Source of the DNA: an uncultured Aquimarina sp.
Lineage (GTDB): Bacteria > Bacteroidota > Bacteroidia > Flavobacteriales > Flavobacteriaceae
Length of the DNA: 47,659 nucleotides
Reading direction: 5' to 3'
Assembly (NCBI GenBank): GCA_947493495.1
Contig: CANLRN010000028.1
Span: 1 to 47,659 of the forward strand
Position 1 is the stretch's first letter. Each line of letters opens with the position of its first letter. Positions 35,103-43,008 of the stretch are shown here, piece after piece. Under the pieces are notes generated by a model. That model had not been told where the DNA came from, did no database searches, and was given only the letters and a program-made list of their open reading frames with translations. A program made the translations under genes and the position numbers.

Positions 35103-36269
35103 ATGGATTATCTAAACAATTTATTTCAAAACTTTACGAATGGCTCTCTTATTCCTAACATGATTCTGGCAATTATCATTCTCATCATTGGTTGGTTTAT
35201 TGCAAATATTATAAAAAAAGTGTCTGCCAAACTAATCAAGAAAACTGGCATTGATGATAAACTAAAAAGTGATAAAATAAAACTTTCCAGTTTTGTAGGG
35301 AAACTACTGTACTTTCTTGTCATGATTTTTGTTTTTATGCTCGTGTTAGACAAACTGGGCATACAAGGTGTTATGGATCCCATAAAAAATATGTTAAGTG
35401 GCTTCCTCGGATTTATTCCTAATATTATAGGAGCAGGATTAGTAGGGTATATTGGGTATATGCTTGCTTCTATAGTTTCTGAATTAGTAGGTCTATCGGG
35501 TGATACACTACAGAAATTTGCTCCAAAACTTAAACTCCCTGAAAATATTGATCTCGTTACTATCCTAAAAAAGATAGTATTCATTTTTATATTCATTCCC
35601 TTACTTATAGCTGCACTAAACATTCTGAATATGGATGCCATTTCTCAACCAGCAACTGCCATGTTAGAAACATTCATGGGTGCAATACCAAAAGTTCTGG
35701 TAGCAGCTATTATCTTAATTATTTTTATAGTTGGAGGGAGATTTATTAGTGAATTACTCAAAGATTTATTGAACAGTATGCATCTCAATAACTTTTTTAA
35801 TAAAATCAACCTCAATAGTATTACTGGTAATACCAATATTGTAAAACTAATCGGTAATATTGTATACTTCTTTATAGTAATATTTGGAGTGATTACTGCT
35901 GTAGAAAAACTAGAATTCACAAAACTGACAGAGATTCTAAACACGATTATCGGATATGCCGGAAATATACTATTTGGTCTAGTAATATTGGCAATCGGAA
36001 ACTGGATTGCTACAATGGCCTACCAAAATTTTACAAAAAAAGAAGAAAACAAATTTATTGGATCTATTATCCGCATGGCAATCATTGCAATATTTCTTGC
36101 GATTGGGCTTAGAACTATGGGTATCGCCAATGAGATTATCAATCTTGCTTTTGGTCTTACTCTAGGAACTGTAGCTATTACCATTGCACTTTCATTTGGA
36201 TTAGGAGGTAGAACAGCAGCGGGGAAACAAATGGAAAAAATACTCGATAAGTTTAATAAAAAATCTTAA
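35103..36269 (+). CDS. Mechanosensitive ion channel family protein (MscS-like, TM-helix repeats)
   Basis: The 388-residue membrane protein has two or three copies of a repeat starting with a Gly-rich membrane helix (IPNMILAIIILIIGWFIA, IPKVLVAAIILIIFIVGG, ILFGLVILAIGNWIA), matching the conserved TM helix family. The C-terminus, LGTVAITIALSFGLGGRTAAGK, resembles the pore-lining helix region of MscS relatives. It lacks the large cytosolic MscS beta domain, so it is a short relative, and gating by membrane tension is an inference. It is a single gene ended by a strong hairpin. Confidence 0.85.
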   Translation: MDYLNNLFQNFTNGSLIPNMILAIIILIIGWFIANIIKKVSAKLIKKTGIDDKLKSDKIKLSSFVGKLLYFLVMIFVFMLVLDKLGIQGVMDPIKNMLSGFLGFIPNIIGAGLVGYIGYMLASIVSELVGLSGDTLQKFAPKLKLPENIDLVTILKKIVFIFIFIPLLIAALNILNMDAISQPATAMLETFMGAIPKVLVAAIILIIFIVGGRFISELLKDLLNSMHLNNFFNKINLNSITGNTNIVKLIGNIVYFFIVIFGVITAVEKLEFTKLTEILNTIIGYAGNILFGLVILAIGNWIATMAYQNFTKKEENKFIGSIIRMAIIAIFLAIGLRTMGIANEIINLAFGLTLGTVAITIALSFGLGGRTAAGKQMEKILDKFNKKS

Positions 36270-36282
36270 TAATAGGTTTTTA

Positions 36283-36337
36283 AATTTTGCACAATAAAAA
36301 ACTGCCTTTGAAAGGCAATTTTTTATTGTGCAAAATT
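36283..36337. terminator. Long bidirectional terminator
   Basis: A 19-bp perfect stem continues past one mismatch into 6 more pairs around a tga loop. A and T runs inside the stem serve as the U tract in both directions. It separates the channel gene from the convergent DUF6768 gene, whose stop codon starts at 36341. Confidence 0.85.
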
Positions 36338-36338
36338 A

Positions 36339-36725
36339 TTATCTTATTTTTCCTGCTAATGACGAAATCTGTAACTCTAATCTTTTAATTTCTCGTAATA
36401 ATGCATTTTTATCCATCTGCATCCAGGAAAACAACTTAACCATAATCATCAAAGACATACAAGTACAGCCCGCAGCAAACCATTTTATCAATTCATTGGT
36501 GTTATCAGTACCTAAAAACTGCATAATTACATAAATCAAAAGTACAAGTGCAACTATATTAACTATATTCATAGCAATAATCAACCAACTATTTTTAGCT
36601 TTAAATAATCCTCCAAACATTTCAATCAAGTTTTGCTCATCTAGCTCTTCATAAAACTTAGCTTCTTCTTGTGATAGTGTTTCTTTTATCAATTCATCGA
36701 TATCTTTCATTTCATTATTTTTCAT
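36339..36725 (-). CDS. DUF6768 family membrane protein, likely partner of the ECF sigma factor
   Basis: The 128-residue product begins with an acidic cytosolic region (IDELIKETLSQEEAKFYEEL), has two membrane helices (about 46-70 and 78-98) and ends in LLREIKRLELQISSLAG. This gene follows ECF sigma genes in many Flavobacteriia and here starts 1 base after the sigma stop codon. The layout is like that of membrane anti-sigma factors, but it has no classical zinc motif. An anti-sigma role is inference from position. Confidence 0.8.
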   Translation of the reverse strand: MKNNEMKDIDELIKETLSQEEAKFYEELDEQNLIEMFGGLFKAKNSWLIIAMNIVNIVALVLLIYVIMQFLGTDNTNELIKWFAAGCTCMSLMIMVKLFSWMQMDKNALLREIKRLELQISSLAGKIR

Positions 36726-36726
36726 A

Positions 36727-37239
36727 CTATTTGTTTTTTAAAATTAATTTCAATTTTTCTCTTATATTAAACAAACGAGATTTAATAGTCCCAACGGGTA
36801 TTGCTATTATCCCACTAATTTGTCTAACACTATATTCTTCTATATAAAAAAGATGAAGTAACATTTGTTGTTCTTTAGGTAATTGTCTTATTGCTTTTTT
36901 TAATAAGATGAATCTCTTTTCATTAGCAGAATTCTCAAAAATTTCCTCGGCCGTATTATTATATTCTGTATCATATTTTTTTAAATTCTCTATCGCTTTT
37001 TTGTTTTTACGTAACCAATCAATTGCATTCCTATTTAGAATGGTCAATGCCCAACTCCCAAAACTATTTGGGTCTTTCAAACTATTGATTTTTTTAAATA
37101 CAGTTACCCAACTATGCTGAACAATATCCTTGCTGATTTCTATATCATTTGTATACCAATATGCTTGTTTGCATAATCGTGCATGCCATCTCTTAACCAG
37201 TAAAGAAGCTCCTTTGGTATTTCCTGATTGACATTGCAA
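36727..37239 (-). CDS. ECF RNA polymerase sigma factor, start disrupted by a 14-bp duplication
   Basis: The intact frame from TTG 37239 gives 170 residues: a shortened region 2 (DIVQHSWVTVFKKINSL, SFGSWALTILNRNAIDWLR) and region 4 (LPKEQQMLLHLFYIEEYSVRQISGIIAIPVGTIKSRLF). The natural start is the ATG at 37296-37298, which gives MIKKKPDILFDSLLVLQ. It is out of frame because the 14-mer at 37233-37246 is repeated exactly at 37247-37260. Deleting one copy restores 185 residues with a typical ECF N-terminus. As it stands, translation from the ATG stops after 18 codons, so the sigma factor is either made from the TTG or off. It directs RNA polymerase to a small regulon and is paired with the DUF6768 protein. 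Confidence 0.85.
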   Translation of the reverse strand: MQCQSGNTKGASLLVKRWHARLCKQAYWYTNDIEISKDIVQHSWVTVFKKINSLKDPNSFGSWALTILNRNAIDWLRKNKKAIENLKKYDTEYNNTAEEIFENSANEKRFILLKKAIRQLPKEQQMLLHLFYIEEYSVRQISGIIAIPVGTIKSRLFNIREKLKLILKNK

Positions 37240-37260
37240 TACTAATATTGCAATACTAAT
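37233..37260. repeat. Perfect 14-bp tandem duplication in the sigma gene start
   Basis: attgcaatactaat occurs twice in direct succession (37233-37246 and 37247-37260). The unit is not a multiple of three, so the copy number switches the frame between the ATG at 37298 and the rest of the sigma gene. Confidence 0.95.
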
Positions 37261-37380
37261 AAGGAATCAAATAGTATATCAGGCTTCTTTTTTATCATAA
37301 TTATATTGATCTATATACTATAGACGTAGAAATCTTTTACTGGTTCATTTTTATATTCTTTTATAAGATATATCCAATAA

Positions 37381-37413
37381 TTGAGAAGTATTTACTTTCT
37401 ATTGTTATTTTTG
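37381..37413 (+). promoter_or_regulatory. Promoter of rlmD, four bases before the start codon
   Basis: TTG at 37381-37383 and TATTTTTG at 37406-37413 match the -33 and -7 elements with a 22-base spacer. The ATG follows at 37418, so the message is probably leaderless. Confidence 0.6.
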
Positions 37414-37417
37414 CGCT

Positions 37418-38833
37418 ATGGCAAGAAAGAATAGAAAACAAGTTTTTGAAAATATTGAGGTGATAGATGCTGGGGCAAAAGGAAAAAGTATTGCCAAAGC
37501 TCCGGATGGAAAAATTATATTTCTAAACAATGCGGTACCTGGAGATGTCGTAGATATACAAACTACAAAAAAAAGAAAGGCCTATTATGAAGGTGCTGCT
37601 ACTGTTTTTCATAAAAAGTCAGAGAAACGTGTACCTCCCGCATGTAAACACTTCGGTACTTGTGGTGGCTGTAAATGGCAATTCATGGGCTATGAGCATC
37701 AACTTGCCTATAAAGAACAAGAAGTGATCAATAACCTAACACGTCTGGGTAAAATTGAATTGCCTAAGACTACTCCTATTTTAGGCTCTGTAGATCAGTT
37801 TTTTTATAGAAATAAAATGGAATTTTCTTTTAGTGATAGCAGATGGCTAACCTTAGAGGAAATTCAAAGTGATACTGAAATCGAAAATAGAAATGCGCTA
37901 GGGTTTCATATTCCTGGTATGTGGGATAAAATATTGGATATCGATATGTGTCACTTGCAAGAAGATCCCAGTAATGATATTAGGAATAAAGTAAAAAAAT
38001 TTGCTACTGCTCATAATTTAGACTTCTATAATGCAAGAAAACAAACTGGTTTTTTACGTACATTAATGATGCGAATTGTATCTACAGGAGAAGTTATGGT
38101 ACTTGTACAGTTTTTTCATGAAGATATAGAAAATAGAACTTTATTATTAGATTATATTGTAGTAGAATTTCCCGAAATCACTTCTTTGCAATATGTAATA
38201 AATTCTAAAGGAAATGATACGATATATGACCAAGAAGTAATTTGTTATCACGGAAAAGATCATATCGAAGAAGAAATGGAAGGGCTACGTTTTAAGATTA
38301 GTGCAAAATCTTTTTATCAAACTAATTCTAAACAAGCGTATGAGCTCTATAAAATCACTAGAGATTTTGCCAATTTAACAGGAAATGAAGTTGTATATGA
38401 CCTATATACGGGCACGGGTACTATTGCACAATTTGTAGCCAAAAAAGCCCATAAAGTAATTGGTATAGAATCAGTACCAGAAGCTATTGAAGATGCAAAA
38501 AAGAATGCAAAATATAATAACATAGACAATGTAGAGTTTTATGTAGGAGATATGAAAAAAGTCTTTACACCCGATTTTATTGCTACTCACGGTCAACCCC
38601 AAGTTATAATAACTGATCCCCCCAGAGATGGAATGCATAAAGATGTTGTTGATCAACTACTTACTATCGCACCTAATAAAATAGTATACGTAAGTTGTAA
38701 TAGTGCAACACAAGCTAGAGATTTATCGTTATTAGATAGTGTATATCAGGTAACAAAAATGCAGCCAGTAGATATGTTTCCGCAGACGCATCACGTAGAG
38801 AATGTGGTTTTATTAGAAAAAAGAAAAAAATGA
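37418..38833 (+). CDS. rlmD: 23S rRNA (uracil(1939)-C(5))-methyltransferase
   Basis: The 471-residue product starts with a TRAM domain (about 5-65). A four-Cys cluster motif follows (CKHFGTCGGCKW, about 86-97, with the first Cys just before) that binds an iron-sulfur cluster in RlmD. The Rossmann methyltransferase domain shows VYDLYTGTGTIAQFVA, the TDPPRDGMH motif and the catalytic Cys in YVSCNSATQARDL. It methylates U1939 of 23S rRNA using SAM. The related RlmC and TrmA enzymes have the same core, and the full-length TRAM plus cluster favours RlmD. The DUF6452 gene overlaps its stop by ATGA. Confidence 0.92.
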   Translation: MARKNRKQVFENIEVIDAGAKGKSIAKAPDGKIIFLNNAVPGDVVDIQTTKKRKAYYEGAATVFHKKSEKRVPPACKHFGTCGGCKWQFMGYEHQLAYKEQEVINNLTRLGKIELPKTTPILGSVDQFFYRNKMEFSFSDSRWLTLEEIQSDTEIENRNALGFHIPGMWDKILDIDMCHLQEDPSNDIRNKVKKFATAHNLDFYNARKQTGFLRTLMMRIVSTGEVMVLVQFFHEDIENRTLLLDYIVVEFPEITSLQYVINSKGNDTIYDQEVICYHGKDHIEEEMEGLRFKISAKSFYQTNSKQAYELYKITRDFANLTGNEVVYDLYTGTGTIAQFVAKKAHKVIGIESVPEAIEDAKKNAKYNNIDNVEFYVGDMKKVFTPDFIATHGQPQVIITDPPRDGMHKDVVDQLLTIAPNKIVYVSCNSATQARDLSLLDSVYQVTKMQPVDMFPQTHHVENVVLLEKRKK

Positions 38834-39342
38834 GAGTATATAAAATCTTATTGTTGCTTCTAGTCATATATGGTTGTGAGCGTGATGATATCTGTGCAGA
38901 AGATACGCCTACCACTCCACTATTGATTATCAAATTTAAAAACGATCTTACTGTATCAGATATTAAACGCCCTAATGAGTTGCAGATAAGAGTTACAGAG
39001 ATTGGTACTGATAATGGTCCTATTGAGCCTATCATTTTCGAAACCAATCAGGATTCTATAATGATCCCATTAAGAACCAATATTACTACTACAGAATTCG
39101 AGTTCATTATTGATTCTGATACCACAGATGATATGGTTTTACCTAATTCGGATACTGTTAACTTTCAGTATACACCACAACAAGAATATGTAAGCAGTGC
39201 TTGTGGATTTAAAGTAAATTATCTGGGACTTACTGAGACACTAACAAACGAAGAAAATGGCGAAAATTGGATCAAGAGAATTGAAAGAATAGAAGAAAAC
39301 ATAACAAATGAAACAGCTGCACATATACTTATTTTTCATTAA
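38830..39342 (+). CDS. DUF6452 family lipoprotein
   Basis: The 170-residue lipoprotein has lipobox VIYGC (Cys16) followed by ERDDICAEDTPTTPLLIIKF, a start typical of DUF6452. The body is a beta-rich domain with a late SACGFKVNY pair to the N-terminal Cys. It begins in the ATGA overlap with rlmD and ends 35 bases inside the following DUF6048 gene, an arrangement conserved in Flavobacteriia. Its function is unknown. The pairing with a barrel-like DUF6048 protein suggests an outer-membrane lipoprotein-barrel unit, which is inference. Confidence 0.85.
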   Translation: MRVYKILLLLLVIYGCERDDICAEDTPTTPLLIIKFKNDLTVSDIKRPNELQIRVTEIGTDNGPIEPIIFETNQDSIMIPLRTNITTTEFEFIIDSDTTDDMVLPNSDTVNFQYTPQQEYVSSACGFKVNYLGLTETLTNEENGENWIKRIERIEENITNETAAHILIFH

Positions 39343-40015
39343 TATATTTTTATCTATTGGGGGTATTAGTCAAGAAACTAAAGTTTCTGCTAGAGACACA
39401 CTCCCTCCCGGAGAAAAATATGGGTTACGTGTAGGAATAGATATTAGTAGATTGGTAAGAACTGCTGTCAATGATGACTACTCTGGTTTTGAAATTGTTG
39501 GAGATTATAGAATCTATAAGGATTTTTATATAGCGGGTGAGATAGGAAATGAATCTCTTACAAGAGATGAAGAAAATATTAATGCTGAAGGTGCTGGTAA
39601 TTATGCCCGATTAGGTATCGATTATAATTCTTATAATAACTGGTACGGAATGCAGAATAGCATTTTTGTAGGGATGCGATATAGTTTTTCTACATTCGAC
39701 CAGACACTTAATAGGTATCGTATATTTACGAGTTCAGATTTTTTCCCTACACAAGAAATTACAGAACAACAAGAGTTTAATGGTCTTACAGCCAGCTGGA
39801 TAGAGTTAACATTAGGACTTAAGGTTGAGTTAATAAAAAACATCTACCTAGGTGCCAGTGTTTCTCTTAGACGTATCATAAACGAAAAACAACCCGATAT
39901 CTTCGATAATCTATTTATACCTGGTTTTGGAAGAACTAATGATTTTAGTCAATTCGGTGTTGGATATAATTATACAGTAAGCTATTTGATTCCTTTTAGA
40001 AAAAAGAAAAGATAA
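39308..40015 (+). CDS. DUF6048 family outer-membrane beta-barrel protein
   Basis: The 235-residue product has a signal peptide (about 1-22, ending GISQ) and then about eight amphipathic strands (YGLRVGIDISRLV, YRIYKDFYIAGEIG, YARLGIDYN, SIFVGMRYSFSTF, WIELTLGLKVELI, IYLGASVSLRRI, VGYNYTVSYLIPF). It ends with a barrel-type aromatic strand and a basic tail. It overlaps the DUF6452 gene and is the third gene of the rlmD operon. The role is unknown. Confidence 0.85.
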   Translation: MKQLHIYLFFINIFLSIGGISQETKVSARDTLPPGEKYGLRVGIDISRLVRTAVNDDYSGFEIVGDYRIYKDFYIAGEIGNESLTRDEENINAEGAGNYARLGIDYNSYNNWYGMQNSIFVGMRYSFSTFDQTLNRYRIFTSSDFFPTQEITEQQEFNGLTASWIELTLGLKVELIKNIYLGASVSLRRIINEKQPDIFDNLFIPGFGRTNDFSQFGVGYNYTVSYLIPFRKKKR

Positions 40016-40067
40016 TTATATAGGTGGGACTTGTCTTTTTTACATATACAGCATAAACTCATATAGA

Positions 40068-41231
40068 TTATGATTTTTCCTGATATTTAGCTTTTTTACT
40101 ACCTGCATACATTTCGTATTTCACCAACCTGGATTCGAGTTTACCATTAAAAACCTTAATCTTACGAGAAGGTCTCAAACCAACATATTTTAATGCTTCT
40201 AGATTAGAGGTTATAAACCAAGCATTCGTATTCGCATACCGCTGTTTTAATGTATCACCAATACTTCCATAAAATTCTTCGGCATCTAATTCCAAGCGTT
40301 CTCCATAGGGTGGATTAAAAACCATATGAAGTTTTTTATCATCTTGCTTAGTGCTGTCAAAAAAATTAGCTTCTTTAATTTTTACAAAATCTGTTAAATT
40401 AGCATTTTCTACATTTTCTTTAGCTTTTCTTATCGCAGATGGAGCCTTATCAAAACCTAGTATCGAATGATTAAAATCTCTAGTTTTATTAAGACAAGCT
40501 TCTTCAATTTTTTCAAACAAATCCATATCCCAGTCTAACCATTTTTCGAAAGCAAATTCTTTCCTATTTAGATTAGCTGGTATATTGCAGGCAATCATAG
40601 CTGCTTCTATTGCTATGGTTCCACTACCGCACATAGGATCTATAAAATCTGTTCTTCCATCCCATCCAGATAACAATAATAAACCTGCAGCCAATACCTC
40701 ATTAATAGGGGCTATATTTGTAGCTGTTCGATATCCTCTGTGGTGTAGCGATCCTCCAGAACTATCTAATGAAACTGTACATAGGTCTTGTTGAATATGT
40801 ACTTGTATGGTTACATCTGGATATTTGGTATCTACTGTAGGACGTATACCTGTTTGCTTTCGAAATTTATCAACAATAGCATCTTTAGACTTTAAAGATA
40901 CGAATTGTGAATGCCTAAAAATAGTAGAATTTACCGTAGTGTATATTGCAAAAGAATCATTAGAATCTAAATAGTCTTCCCATTGTATAGATTGGATAAA
41001 ATCATAAAGTTCTTTTTCATTTCTAATTTTTTTAGAAGTAATAGGTTTTAAAATTTTCAGTGCAGTTCGCAAGCAAAGATTAGCTTTATACATAAAACCA
41101 ATATCCCCATAAAAACTAACCATCCTATTACCCGCAATCACTTTCTGCGCTCCAAGATTAGTAAGTTCTCTAACTAATATCTCTTCAAAACCATAAAAAG
41201 TTTTGGCTATCATTTTAAAAGAATGACTCAC
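40068..41231 (-). CDS. THUMP domain class I SAM-dependent RNA methyltransferase (RlmL N-half type)
   Basis: The 387-residue protein has an N-terminal ferredoxin-like and THUMP region (about 5-160, KTFYGFEEILVRELTNLGAQKV) followed by a Rossmann domain with FIDPMCGSGTIAIEAAMIA and the NPPYGERL motif. This is the N6/N2-type nucleic-acid methylation motif also found in the N-terminal half of RlmL (m2G2445 of 23S rRNA). Bacteroidota carry it as a single-domain protein. The start at 41231 is kept because homologues have the same short prefix before the KTFYGFEE segment. It is divergent from the next gene. Confidence 0.88.
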   Translation of the reverse strand: MSHSFKMIAKTFYGFEEILVRELTNLGAQKVIAGNRMVSFYGDIGFMYKANLCLRTALKILKPITSKKIRNEKELYDFIQSIQWEDYLDSNDSFAIYTTVNSTIFRHSQFVSLKSKDAIVDKFRKQTGIRPTVDTKYPDVTIQVHIQQDLCTVSLDSSGGSLHHRGYRTATNIAPINEVLAAGLLLLSGWDGRTDFIDPMCGSGTIAIEAAMIACNIPANLNRKEFAFEKWLDWDMDLFEKIEEACLNKTRDFNHSILGFDKAPSAIRKAKENVENANLTDFVKIKEANFFDSTKQDDKKLHMVFNPPYGERLELDAEEFYGSIGDTLKQRYANTNAWFITSNLEALKYVGLRPSRKIKVFNGKLESRLVKYEMYAGSKKAKYQEKS

Positions 41232-41342
41232 GCTCTCTCTTGTTTAAAATATGAAGCTACTATCAGAATAAAGCTTCTGGAAGCAGTTTCGTTAAATACA
41301 TTTTGTTTTAAAAACAAATCTAAAGGAAATGAAACCTTTAAT

Positions 41343-41375
41343 TTGGTATTAAACCGTAAAAATACATTAATTTTG
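41343..41375 (+). promoter_or_regulatory. Promoter of the methyltransferase-ZIP gene pair
   Basis: TTG at 41343-41345 and TAATTTTG at 41368-41375 match the -33 and -7 elements with a 22-base spacer, 24 bases before the chosen ATG at 41400. Its presence argues against the longer reading frame from 41223. Confidence 0.6.
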
Positions 41376-41399
41376 CGCCCTATACTAAAAGATTATACA

Positions 41400-42113
41400 A
41401 TGTGGTATGCATCCTGGTTTGATACACCATACTATCATATATTATACAAAGATAGAGATCATAGAGAAGCTCAGGCTTTCATGAATAATTTGACTAATTA
41501 TCTAAGTTTAGAACCAAAAGAAAAAATCCTAGATTTAGCGTGTGGTAAAGGCAGACATAGTATCTATCTCAATCAATTAGGCTATGATGTAACTGGGATT
41601 GACCTCTCTAAAAATAGTATCACATATGCTTCGCAATTCGAAAATGAAACGCTGAGATTTAGAGTCCATGATATGTGCAAACCGTATCCCGAAAAATTCT
41701 CAGCCGTTTTTAATCTTTTTACCAGCTTTGGGTATTTCGAAAAAGAAGAAGATAACCTAAATACAATTAAAGCAATAAAATCTAATCTTAATCAAAGTGG
41801 TTTTGGAGTTATTGATTTTATGAATGCATCATACATAATAGATAATCTAGTTCCTGAAGAAACAAAAACTGTTGAAGGAATAGCTTTTAACATCAAGAGG
41901 TATGTGCAAGAAGGGTATATTTTTAAAGAAATAAGATTTCGTGATGCTAATGAAGATTTTCTCTTTACAGAAAAAGTAAAAGCTATTTATCTAGATGATT
42001 TTAAAAATTATTTTCAAAAAGCAGCTATTAATTTGCTTGATATATTTGGTAATTATGATTTAGAAAAATTTAATCCTAAAGAGTCTCCAAGGCTTATTCT
42101 AATTTTCAAATAG
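41400..42113 (+). CDS. Class I SAM-dependent methyltransferase
   Basis: I start this gene at the ATG at 41400 (MWYASWFDTPYYHILYKDRD). That is the usual family beginning and lies after the promoter. The extra 59 residues of the longer frame look non-coding. The 237-residue protein has motif I LDLACGKGRHSIYLNQLG, motif II VTGIDLSKNSI and the segment NLFTSFGYFEKEEDN. The substrate is unknown. It overlaps the ZIP gene by one base (taGtg), so the two are co-transcribed. Confidence 0.85.
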   Translation: MWYASWFDTPYYHILYKDRDHREAQAFMNNLTNYLSLEPKEKILDLACGKGRHSIYLNQLGYDVTGIDLSKNSITYASQFENETLRFRVHDMCKPYPEKFSAVFNLFTSFGYFEKEEDNLNTIKAIKSNLNQSGFGVIDFMNASYIIDNLVPEETKTVEGIAFNIKRYVQEGYIFKEIRFRDANEDFLFTEKVKAIYLDDFKNYFQKAAINLLDIFGNYDLEKFNPKESPRLILIFK

Positions 42114-42790
42114 TGTACACATATATTCTATCCATAGCTGCTGTATTCTTAGGATCATTAATAGTCTATCTACTCAAACCTACTAATCAAAAAAATTTAA
42201 AACTGCTGTTAGCCTTCAGTGGAGCTTTTTTATTAGCAATAACAGTTTTTAATCTACTCCCTGAAGTTTTTGAAGAGCATAGTTCTTCCAAACGAACAAG
42301 TCTCTGGATAATGGTAGGAATATTAGCTCAAAAAATATTAGAATATTTTTCTAAAGGTGCAGAACACGGACATATACACATACATAAAGAAACTACTAAA
42401 ATCCCTACACTGCTATTCATTAGTTTATGTATACACGCTATTCTAGAAGGATTCCCCATTCATCACGCACAAGGGGTTCTTATTGGTATTATCATACATA
42501 AGATTCCTGTCGCTATGATTCTCACCATATTTTTATTAAAAACACAAATTAGAAAAAGTTATATTGTTCTATTTTTATTCCTATTTGCTTTTATGACACC
42601 ATTAGGTACGTTTATTTCAGAAAATTTTGAAGCCACACAAGCATATTATAAAGAAATTACAGCCATCGTAATAGGTATATTTTTACATGTATCTACTACT
42701 ATTCTTTTCGAAAGTAATGAAGGACATAAATTTAATATCACCAAATTACTTATTATACTAGCAGCAACAATTACTGCTTATTTTATATAG
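42113..42790 (+). CDS. ZIP family metal transporter
   Basis: The 225-residue inner-membrane protein starts at a GTG that overlaps the previous stop by one base. It has about seven hydrophobic segments. A His-rich loop (GAEHGHIHIHKE, about 82-93) precedes the metal-binding helices with CIHAILEGFPIHHA and IIIHKIPVAMIL, the HxxxEG and HK-type signature of ZIP transporters. It probably imports zinc or another divalent metal. The metal cannot be named from sequence. Confidence 0.88.
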   Translation: MYTYILSIAAVFLGSLIVYLLKPTNQKNLKLLLAFSGAFLLAITVFNLLPEVFEEHSSSKRTSLWIMVGILAQKILEYFSKGAEHGHIHIHKETTKIPTLLFISLCIHAILEGFPIHHAQGVLIGIIIHKIPVAMILTIFLLKTQIRKSYIVLFLFLFAFMTPLGTFISENFEATQAYYKEITAIVIGIFLHVSTTILFESNEGHKFNITKLLIILAATITAYFI

Positions 42791-43008
42791 TACATTTATC
42801 AAAAAAGAAATTGAACCTGCGTTAAGCCTCTACTCTTAGTGATTGCTCCTTGATCTCTTCTAAGTAATTATAATTATATTTTAAATTATTGATAATTAAC
42901 TACTTAAATTCAATAATTATACAATAAAACTAGAATCTTTATGTTACAATTAAGACAATACTGTCTATGAATGTAGGTTTATCAATAGTTATTCTAAAAA
43001 TAACAGCT

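Noticed and set aside
41223..41399. N-terminal extension of the methyltransferase frame
   Set aside because: The promoter-like TTG/TAATTTTG lies inside it and the residues before MWYASWFD do not look like protein. The start at 41400 is preferred.
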